From JAEINY01 sp942490535 (GTDB lineage: Bacteria; Bacteroidota; Bacteroidia; Bacteroidales; Marinilabiliaceae), in NCBI GenBank assembly GCA_942490535.1, contig CALNXQ010000002.1, positions 992,001 through 1,056,000 of the forward strand: a stretch of DNA of 64,000 nt. The letters run 5' to 3'. Below are positions 18,525 through 25,065 of this stretch, in pieces. Every line of letters starts with the position of its first letter. Position 1 is the stretch's first letter. The notes under the pieces are model-generated. The model saw only the letters and a list, made by a program, of their open reading frames with translations, had not been told where the DNA came from and did not search any database. The translations under genes were made by a program, and so were the position numbers.

Positions 18525-18623
18525 CCATTTCCTAAAAAGTGCCAGGTACAAGGAATAATGATAGGACTTAAAGGATGCTATCTGATCCATCTTTGAGAAA
18601 ACCGCCAGGTGATGCCGGATAAA

Positions 18624-19330
18624 GTTCATGGTGATCGGATGTTCATGTTGTTAATGGTTTATTTGAAGTTACCAATGCTTTGATGAAGGACAGTGGATAG
18701 TATATCTGCCTCTCTCCTATTGCATCAAGCCTTACCAGGCGGGTTTTCATTTTTTACCTTGAAGCAAAAAACGGAAACAAAAAAGTTCAAGGTTATACCA
18801 CTCACCGACCCATCACGTTTTGCAATCAGAAAAAGAATGAACTCACTCCTCCGTCGCTCAAACAGCATTAGTTCACGCAAGTCTATGTTTTTAAGGAGTT
18901 CATGATTTCCGCTTCGCTTCAATTCTTTTTTGCCTGCTTACAAAACTATGGGGCCCCGGCTACGTTGCTGAGGCCATCCTCATACATAATAACATTGTTT
19001 CATTCCAGGTGAATGCCTCAGAATATTGTTGATGTCGTATATTGTTCATGGTGATCGGATGTTCATGGTTTTTCCTTTTTATCCACTCAAGCCGTGGGGG
19101 CTCCTACTTTGTTCACCTATTGTAATTGATTTTAGGTGTTCACGATTTCCGCTTCGCTCCAATTCTCCTACAGTCGAGAAAGGAGGCAAAGAGTCCGCCG
19201 ACTGTAGCACTCACTTACCCACTAATCCTTCATTGATGAGACAGAAAGAACTCGCTCTGCTCAAACCCCTTTCTGTCTTTTCATCAATTTCAGGAAGTGG
19301 GTCCCGAGCGACGTTGCTGATGTCGGGATA
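18624..19330. repeat. Intergenic mosaic of diverged hairpin repeats
   Basis: A 24-bp sequence (GTTCATGGTGATCGGAT + GTTCATG) is present exactly at 18624-18647 and 19044-19067; the first copy contains the start codon of the split HTH gene. The stretches 18720-18960 and 19080-19320 resemble the 317-bp units in layout (CAAGCC...GGG, CTACAGTCG, GAACTC...GCTCAAAC) but are well diverged. TTTCCGCTTCGCT is shared by both stretches. I see no credible gene. Confidence 0.65.
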
Positions 19331-19368
19331 ACTTGCTAAGGACCTATTTCAAATGATCAGTATCAAAC

Positions 19369-19638
19369 CTAGTTAACTTTGTTTGCTTCGATCATCTGGT
19401 GGATGTCGGCGAAGGCGTAATAAATGACCCCACCAATTTTAGTGTAGGGCAAGGTGCCATTGACGCGTAGGTTCTGCAGGGTACCCGGGGAGATGTTGAG
19501 GATTTGTCGGACTTCTTTGGATTTTAGCCATTTCTTGGGGTGGGTACCGGCTTGGTCTTGCAGTAGTTTTTGGATGTCGGCGAGTAATTCGAGTTTGAAT
19601 TCTCTCAGGTCGTCGGTTGTGATGATTTCTGTTGCCAT
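19369..19638 (-). CDS. Excisionase-like helix-turn-helix protein
   Basis: An 89-aa DNA-binding protein: a helical N-terminus (DDLREFKLELLADIQKLLQD), then a MerR/excisionase-type HTH (WLKSKEVRQILNISPGTL) and a wing (NLRVNGTLPYTKIGGVIYYA). This HTH_17 layout is typical of small proteins next to integrases in Bacteroidota integrative elements, where they direct excision or regulate element genes. Start ATG 19638 gives the standard family N-terminus. It lies between the unknown Cys-rich gene and the split HTH gene, all leftward. Confidence 0.88.
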   Translation of the reverse strand: MATEIITTDDLREFKLELLADIQKLLQDQAGTHPKKWLKSKEVRQILNISPGTLQNLRVNGTLPYTKIGGVIYYAFADIHQMIEANKVN

Positions 19639-19727
19639 GGTTGAAATTTTTTAATTACTACTTGTTTTAGCTGCCAGACTATTTGATTGATTTTGATGTG
19701 TTACAAATAAATGAAAAGTATCCATAC

Positions 19728-19772
19728 CATGGGGGTTGCCAGGGGTTGCGCCACCCCCTGACAACCCCCATG
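19728..19772. other. Strong 18-bp-arm hairpin between element genes
   Basis: Arms 19728-19745 (CATGGGGGTTGCCAGGGG) and 19755-19772 (CCCCTGACAACCCCCATG) pair with one mismatch around a 9-nt loop. No T-run follows on the minus strand, so it is not a simple terminator. It may be a recombinase, transfer or replication site of the element, or an RNA structure ahead of the HTH gene. Confidence 0.7.
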
Positions 19773-19808
19773 AATATTAATTGATTATGGCATAAAAAAA
19801 ATTTCAGA

Positions 19809-20987
19809 TTATAGTTTCTGTACCCATTTAAGCAACTCCAAAACGACCTCTTTGAATGCTTCAATGGCTGCCGGATCCAATTCGTAATATTCATTTTTCA
19901 AGTTGTTTTCGGAGATCATCTCGGATTGAGCAGATGAGAAATGATTACTGAAAAACCTGAATATGGCTCTTTTGGGAAGCTGTGCCAGGTATTTATTCTC
20001 CACAAATGCACGAATGAAAATGGCGATCATGGGAACAGAAAACATTAGGGTCAGCCTTTCTTGTTGTACCGGCCCACCATTTTTTATCTCAACGGTTTCC
20101 AGGTACGAATGACACTTCTTTTCGATAAAACTGATTTCCTCCACCAGCCAATTGGAGAGGCAGGATTTCAAACTATCCCGGGAGGGATCGAAACAAAAGC
20201 CAGCGGTCACACTGACCTGATTCACACATTTCAGGTAATAGTTCAAGATGATTAACTGTTCAATGACATCGGGTTTGGATTGATACTCCCGGGTGATTAA
20301 GGATTCCAGGCAATGAATGCAGTTCACTGAATTCTGATCATGCTCGATGGCTGCTTTGCACAGCAACTTATCCAATTGTGGGCCACCATATCGGCCCTTG
20401 CTGGCATCTCTTAACTTTTGGGCCCAGGTATGTAAATAGGACAAGTCACAAAAGGAGCACTCCTGATTGTTAGTGAGGAAATCGGATAAGGGATGGAGTA
20501 AGTTTTTTGTTAAGGCTCTACCGGCCTCTTTCTCCCGTAAAATCAGGCTAATGGTTTCCAGTTCATTTCTAATTATCACGGTTTGTGACGCGGAAATGGG
20601 CGCCGGAACATTCATGTTTTGATCAAATGCAAAGGGAAATTGCTCCCTGAGGAAAGAGAGCAGGTCAGAAATACAATCAAGAGCCTGCCTTATATGGCAG
20701 GATTCGCACTTCAAATCCTGCTTACAAGTGCCCGGGGATTCATGCAGTGTATTGAGGATCTTAATCACTGCAGGCTGATAAAACCTCACCAGTTGTTTTA
20801 ATTTTTTCCTGGAAAGGTTCTGCAGGGAAATGGTCATGAGCTCATTTTTAAGAACTGTGACCTGGTTGTTGATCAAACCAATGAGTACATCTGTTTGCCT
20901 TTTACCATTGGTTGGACAGGGGTGGTATAAATGGTGGTTTTGGAGTTCAGTTACCACCACTCCCAATTGATTCAGGAGGTGTTGCAT
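19809..20987 (-). CDS. Hypothetical Cys-rich protein of the integrated element
   Basis: The frame is open from 21044 (411 codons); the ATG at 20987 (MQHLLNQLGVVVTEL) removes a 19-residue AT-rich extension and looks like the better start, giving 392 aa. No signal peptide. Paired cysteines recur: CKQDLKCESC near residue 91, CSFCDL near 178 and CIHCLESL near 223 (counts from the 20987 start), suggesting metal-binding or structural sites. The remainder is helical and Leu-rich. I do not recognise a family. Position between the integrase and the excisionase-like gene suggests an element-borne role. Confidence 0.65.
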   Translation of the reverse strand: MQHLLNQLGVVVTELQNHHLYHPCPTNGKRQTDVLIGLINNQVTVLKNELMTISLQNLSRKKLKQLVRFYQPAVIKILNTLHESPGTCKQDLKCESCHIRQALDCISDLLSFLREQFPFAFDQNMNVPAPISASQTVIIRNELETISLILREKEAGRALTKNLLHPLSDFLTNNQECSFCDLSYLHTWAQKLRDASKGRYGGPQLDKLLCKAAIEHDQNSVNCIHCLESLITREYQSKPDVIEQLIILNYYLKCVNQVSVTAGFCFDPSRDSLKSCLSNWLVEEISFIEKKCHSYLETVEIKNGGPVQQERLTLMFSVPMIAIFIRAFVENKYLAQLPKRAIFRFFSNHFSSAQSEMISENNLKNEYYELDPAAIEAFKEVVLELLKWVQKL

Positions 20988-21278
20988 AAGTTTGAGGTTT
21001 TTAAGGTTGAATAATGCATAATAAAAGTCGCTTATTAACATCAAACAATATGCCGAAACAATTATATGTTATTCATTATGTGCTATTTCAGCCAACCAAC
21101 TCTGATTCCCTACTCCATGCCCACAGGAGAACAAAGCGCGTTTCTATTGCCATTTGGAGGGGGTAATATTTCTGAAACTATTTTGTCCTGATCTTTTTTG
21201 TGTAGTTGTTGTATATACTCTCTTAGCTTATTTTCGACCACCAGGGCGGAAATACAGTTTCTGTCGGAAAGCATGAAA

Positions 21279-21310
21279 AACTCCTGTGTTGTGATATCGA
21301 CACAGGAGTT
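21279..21310 (-). terminator. Rho-independent terminator of the integrase gene
   Basis: Perfect 11-bp stem AACTCCTGTGT / ACACAGGAGTT (21279-21289 and 21300-21310) with a 10-nt loop; on the minus strand it is followed by TTTTT and lies 11 bp past the integrase stop. A 70-codon GTG-start frame through it is therefore unlikely to be a gene. Confidence 0.8.
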
Positions 21311-21321
21311 ATCTGCTTGCA

Positions 21322-22581
21322 CTAACCTACATTGAATGTCTTCTTCTGCTCCACTTTCTTACCCTGCAGCTTTAGTTGCAACTGTTGCATGTCCGCACTG
21401 ATCTTATTTTCGACCACTTTGGCATAAATCTGAGTGGTGGAAATTTTAGTGTGTCCCAGTAATTTACTGACTGTTTCAATGGGTACGCCATTGCTTAGGG
21501 TAACAGTGGTGGCAAAAGTATGGCGTGCAATGTGAAAAGACAAGGGTTTGGTGATACCACAGAGGTCTGCTATTTCTTTCAGATAGCTGTTAATTTTCTG
21601 ATTTGAGATAGGTGGAAACAACTTATTGTGATCCTGGGCCCTGGGATGATCGCGGTATTTGTGAATGATCTCAAAAGCCGTTGGCAGTATGGGGATGTGA
21701 ACCTGGACTTCTGTTTTCTCCCGTTTGGTATAAATCCAGTCGCTACCATCAATGCCTTTTACAATATTCATGGGCGTGAGTTGACTCACATCAATATAGG
21801 CCAATCCGGTATAGCAGGCAAAAATGAAAAGATCTTTGACAAACTGGATGCGCTCAATGGAAAACTGCTTTTCTTCCATACGGTTGAGTTCCTGCTGCGA
21901 CAGATAGGGCCGCTCCACCTTCTTAAAAACCAAGCGGTGCTTCTCAAACGGATTTTTAGCGATCCACTCCATCTTGAAGGCCATGTTCACCATTTTCCGG
22001 AGTCGCTCCAGGTGCTTCATGACGCCATTATTGCCGAGGGGCCGCTGATGGTCGACGGGACGATGGGCGCGCAAATAAGATTCAAATTCGGTGATGAACT
22101 GGTAATTTAATTGATGCAGGTAGATGTCCCCTGTTTTCTTTTTCTCCAAAAGGAATTTGGAAACGTACTTTTCAGTGGTCTGGTAATTTTTTAGAGTGCC
22201 CCAGCTGAGCATGTCCTTTTGGGACTCCCGGTGGTATTCCAACAGACTTAAAAGGGTTTCGCCCTTATCTTTAATGCCGTAAAAGTGGTTTTTAATGATT
22301 TCGGGCGTGACGAGCTCTTTGTTAAGCACCAACTCCCGGTAGATGCCCAATAACTGACCTTTCACATTATCGATGTAATGGTTGAGTTGACGGGCTTCAG
22401 TACTTCTACTCTCTATTTTTTCCTTGTCATTATTCCATTGGGCAATATGAACCTTCATTTTAAGCGAGAACTCTGTACGTGCGCCATTGACCGTAACCCG
22501 GACAAAGATGTTACCTTCACTTTTGATTTTTTTATCTGGCCGGACCAGAAACTGAACGGAAAATGTTTGATTGGTTGTCAT
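21322..22581 (-). CDS. int: Tyrosine recombinase / integrase
   Basis: A 419-aa site-specific recombinase with three parts: an Arm-binding N-terminus (1-95), a SAM-like core-binding domain (about 108-205) and a catalytic domain. Active-site residues seen are Lys in the beta-hairpin (about 286-289), HIAR at 350-353 (His350, Arg353), His377 in LLGHTKI and Tyr386 in QIYAKV. The first catalytic Arg is not visible: the motif reads CYTGLAYIDV, with Ala261 where Arg normally stands, as in some Bacteroidota recombinases such as the IntDOT group. The gene points away from a tRNA-Pro gene 303 bp upstream and probably mobilised the left half of this window. Confidence 0.94.
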   Translation of the reverse strand: MTTNQTFSVQFLVRPDKKIKSEGNIFVRVTVNGARTEFSLKMKVHIAQWNNDKEKIESRSTEARQLNHYIDNVKGQLLGIYRELVLNKELVTPEIIKNHFYGIKDKGETLLSLLEYHRESQKDMLSWGTLKNYQTTEKYVSKFLLEKKKTGDIYLHQLNYQFITEFESYLRAHRPVDHQRPLGNNGVMKHLERLRKMVNMAFKMEWIAKNPFEKHRLVFKKVERPYLSQQELNRMEEKQFSIERIQFVKDLFIFACYTGLAYIDVSQLTPMNIVKGIDGSDWIYTKREKTEVQVHIPILPTAFEIIHKYRDHPRAQDHNKLFPPISNQKINSYLKEIADLCGITKPLSFHIARHTFATTVTLSNGVPIETVSKLLGHTKISTTQIYAKVVENKISADMQQLQLKLQGKKVEQKKTFNVG

Positions 22582-22731
22582 GTTGTTTGCTTTTAATTGT
22601 GTTGTTTTGAGCTAAACCATGCATTTAGCTCACTCAAAAGGGTTAAAAACACAATCAAAATCAATCAAAAAAGCAGGCAGAAACAAAAGTTAGAAAAATG
22701 TAAGAATCAGTCTCACAACTTCTTCCAGCGC

Positions 22732-22785
22732 TTCTGGTGAGTAAATCTACATAAAAATAATTGACTCCCGAATTACTCACCAGAA
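22732..22785. other. 13-bp inverted repeat between integrase and tRNA (candidate recombination site)
   Basis: TTCTGGTGAGTAA at 22732-22744 is perfectly inverted at 22773-22785, with a 28-nt spacer. Its place between the integrase start and the tRNA suggests recombinase core or arm sites, but a second copy was not found by eye. Confidence 0.45.
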
Positions 22786-22826
22786 AACTGATAAATAATG
22801 CTTTTGGATGATTTAAGCAAAAACAT

Positions 22827-22860
22827 AAAAGCCTGTAAATCATACGATTTACAGGCTTTT
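22827..22860 (-). terminator. tRNA-Pro transcription terminator
   Basis: A 15-bp palindrome (AAAAGCCTGTAAATC / GATTTACAGGCTTTT) with a 4-nt loop, 23 bp past the tRNA 3' end on the minus strand and ending in T residues. It can act in either direction. Confidence 0.85.
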
Positions 22861-22879
22861 GATTTTCTTTAAATCCTTA

Positions 22880-22957
<78 letters not shown>

Positions 22958-23137
22958 ATTAATAAACCTTCTTTTTAAAAAGGCTGTGCAAAGATAAACA
23001 AATTGCAGGTTTACACAATTGTTCCATCGAAAAAACAACTGCATAATTTAAAGTTATCAAAAAGTAATTGGTTGTCAGAAAATTATAATCGTTTATCAAA
23101 AAGATGTTAAATAACTGGTAAATTTCCAGCTAATTTC

Positions 23138-23145
23138 TACTTTTG
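23138..23145 (+). promoter_or_regulatory. Candidate promoter -7 box of the sigma/FecR operon
   Basis: TACTTTTG fits the Bacteroidota TAnnTTTG -7 box, 28 bp before the sigma-factor ATG. A matching TTTG box at -33 is not clear. Confidence 0.4.
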
Positions 23146-23172
23146 CCTCTATACAATAGGTTTTATATTCGG

Positions 23173-23766
23173 ATGAGTAATACACCAGATGACACGCTCC
23201 TGATAAAAGGCATTGAAGCCGGTAAAGAATCTGCTTTTGAAGAGCTGTTTTTAAAATATTATACCCCTCTTGTTGTTTTTGCCCGCAAGGTGATCCCTGA
23301 TGAAGATCAGGCGCGTGAGTTAGTGCAAGATGTATTTGTATCCTTTTATGAAAAACGCAAGGAATTAAACATCCACTCTTCCTTAAAAGCCCACCTCTAC
23401 CAATCGGTAAAAAACAGATGCCTCAATCAAGTCAAGCGCAACCAGATCCGGCGTGACCACCATGCCAATATCTTCATTGAGAAAAAGAATGATGAAGCCT
23501 TCATCGAAGATAAATTACAAGAAACAGAATTAGAATCACGGATTTTCAGTATTGTACAAACGTTACCGGACCAATGCCGTAAAATATTTGAGATGAGTCG
23601 TTTCAAAGGACTCACCAATCAAGAAATTGCGGATAAACTGGAACTATCGAAACGGACGGTGGAAACACAAGTCAGCAAGGCACTAAAAGTGATGCGCAAG
23701 CATTTGTCTGATTACTTAACTGTGATTATTTGGCTTTCGGCCCTCCTTTTACAATTAAAAAAGTGA
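23173..23766 (+). CDS. ECF-type RNA polymerase sigma-70 factor
   Basis: The frame opens at TTG 23143, but ATG 23173 (MSNTPDDTLLIKGIEAG) fits the family start and gives 197 aa. Region 2 is visible as AFEELFLKYYTPLVVFARK and DQARELVQDVFVSFYEKR, and region 4 as LPDQCRKIFEMSRFKGLTNQEIADKLELS with KRTVETQVSKALKVMRK. This matches the Bacteroidota-expanded ECF group that pairs with FecR anti-sigma proteins. It directs RNA polymerase to the downstream TonB-receptor operon or related genes after an outer-membrane signal. A hydrophobic C-terminal tail (DYLTVIIWLSALLLQL) is seen, as in many of these factors. Confidence 0.93.
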   Translation: MSNTPDDTLLIKGIEAGKESAFEELFLKYYTPLVVFARKVIPDEDQARELVQDVFVSFYEKRKELNIHSSLKAHLYQSVKNRCLNQVKRNQIRRDHHANIFIEKKNDEAFIEDKLQETELESRIFSIVQTLPDQCRKIFEMSRFKGLTNQEIADKLELSKRTVETQVSKALKVMRKHLSDYLTVIIWLSALLLQLKK

Positions 23767-23853
23767 AAAAACAGAAAAACGCATACGTGTGTTGTGTCAG
23801 CTAATTGTCTTACTACCGAAACGGGCTATAAATAACAATATAACAAAGGTATC

Positions 23854-24036
23854 ATGGAATTTATTTTTCAATTATTGGCGCAATTACTTCCTGCAGTTGA
23901 AGATGATCAAACTAACATTCAACAAAACAATAAATTGGCAGCAGAAGAAGCTATTGCAGAAAAAGAGTTAGTTATGACCATTGACCAGGAAGAGGTTGCG
24001 GAGACCAATTTATTTAGCATGATGGAGTTTCATTAG
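23854..24036 (+). CDS. Small acidic hypothetical protein between sigma factor and FecR
   Basis: A 60-aa frame from ATG 23854: a hydrophobic start (MEFIFQLLAQLLPAVEDD) followed by Gln/Asn- and Glu-rich sequence. It ends 9 bp before the fecR ATG, which would favour coupled translation. I know of no family. The overlapping frame at 23789 is less likely. It may be only an A-rich leader that happens to be open. Confidence 0.4.
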   Translation: MEFIFQLLAQLLPAVEDDQTNIQQNNKLAAEEAIAEKELVMTIDQEEVAETNLFSMMEFH

Positions 24037-24045
24037 GAAGCAATT

Positions 24046-25029
24046 ATGGAAAAGGACTGGAAAGATATTGATATACTAATCACGAAATACCTGACGCATT
24101 CCATTCGTCAAGAGGAGCAAGCATCCCTTGATCAATGGAAAGGGGAAGATGATTCACATGCCTTGCATTACACTAAAATGATGCAGATATGGAACCATGC
24201 GGAAGGCCTGAAGGCATTTCAGAAAGTTGACGCACATCTTGACTTGAAAGCGGTCAAAGCACGGCTTCATTTTGAGCAACCGACTTTGAAAATCAAGCGG
24301 ATCCATGTGGTTTCCCGAATCGCTGCCATTATGATTCCGGCCATCCTGTTTCTGGGCGGCTTCGCCCTGTATCAAAGCACACCCGGCTTTGGTAGATGGC
24401 AAGCTTTTCATACACAAACAGAAAATGGAGCAATGACCTTACCGGATCATTCCAATGTCACACTTAATCAGCACAGCCGTTTGGTTTACCTGAAAAAGAT
24501 GGAAGGTGAAAAGCGTCTGATCAAGCTTCAGGGAGAAGGTTATTTTAAGGTGGCAAAAAATCCGGATCGACCGTTTGTGATTAAAGTAGGCAACGCAAAT
24601 GTTGAAGTATTGGGTACCGAGTTCAACCTGGAAGAGAATGCCGTTACCGGTCGCGTGTGTATTGCTGTAACGGAAGGGAAAGTTCGTTTTTGGTCTGGTA
24701 ACCAGGAAGAAATATTACTGGCTGGTGATCGTGCTATCTTTGAAAATGGGACCATTCATAAAGAAGCGATTGCCAATGATAACTTCCTATCATGGAAAAC
24801 AGGTGTCATCAACTTCAACAATGCAAATATAGCAGACGTTTCAGCTGCCATTCAGGATCACTTTAATGAAGTGCATGCGGTGGAAGTCAAAACGAATGGT
24901 GATCTGACCGATTTTAAAATCACCACTAAATTTGTTAATCCTTCATTACAGGAGGTTTTAGATGAATTAATGATACATTCCGGTAAAAAAATTGAATGGA
25001 TTGACGGCAAATTGATCATCTCTGACTAA
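24046..25029 (+). CDS. fecR: FecR-family anti-sigma factor
   Basis: A 327-aa inner-membrane signal transducer. A cytoplasmic N-terminal helical domain (1-85) binds the sigma factor; one membrane segment spans about 88-109 (VVSRIAAIMIPAILFLGGFA). The periplasmic FecR domain has LPDHSNVTLNQHSRL at 132-146, GEGYFKVAKNPDRPFV at 163-178 and VEVLGTEFNL at 186-195. A C-terminal DUF4974-type domain follows (about 255-327: ANIADVSAAIQDHFN). It receives the ligand signal from the downstream TonB receptor. Order sigma-FecR-receptor is the standard arrangement. Confidence 0.95.
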   Translation: MEKDWKDIDILITKYLTHSIRQEEQASLDQWKGEDDSHALHYTKMMQIWNHAEGLKAFQKVDAHLDLKAVKARLHFEQPTLKIKRIHVVSRIAAIMIPAILFLGGFALYQSTPGFGRWQAFHTQTENGAMTLPDHSNVTLNQHSRLVYLKKMEGEKRLIKLQGEGYFKVAKNPDRPFVIKVGNANVEVLGTEFNLEENAVTGRVCIAVTEGKVRFWSGNQEEILLAGDRAIFENGTIHKEAIANDNFLSWKTGVINFNNANIADVSAAIQDHFNEVHAVEVKTNGDLTDFKITTKFVNPSLQEVLDELMIHSGKKIEWIDGKLIISD

Positions 25030-25065
25030 ATTTCGGCACTGAATTGGTTTTTAAAGGTGCCACGT

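Larger units (their letters stand above)
16431..18629 (-). pseudogene. HTH element-replication/regulatory protein split by an ISL3 element
   Basis: The visible C-terminal frame (16431-17120, 229 codons from an internal Met) begins inside a winged-helix region (RIGSKSTYYRALKELHNHSF). Upstream codons continue in frame to 17157 (WNDNRFENPIIISRKGMMK), where the insertion occurs. On the other side of the IS, minus-strand codons from ATG 18629 read MNFIRHHLAVFSKMDQIASF and continue SYHYSLYLALFRKWNDNRF through the target duplication. Removing the IS and one 8-bp duplicate gives 840 nt, an intact 279-aa frame. The joined N-terminus resembles HTH proteins common in Bacteroidota integrative elements. 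The C-terminal part is Lys-rich with an acidic middle (DLFDFEEMPLPEEII). Confidence 0.85.

Noticed and set aside
19679..19894. 71-aa minus-strand frame
   Set aside because: It passes through the G-rich hairpin and overlaps the end of the Cys-rich gene in another frame.
21110..21322. 70-aa GTG frame after the integrase
   Set aside because: It runs through the integrase terminator hairpin and has no family resemblance.
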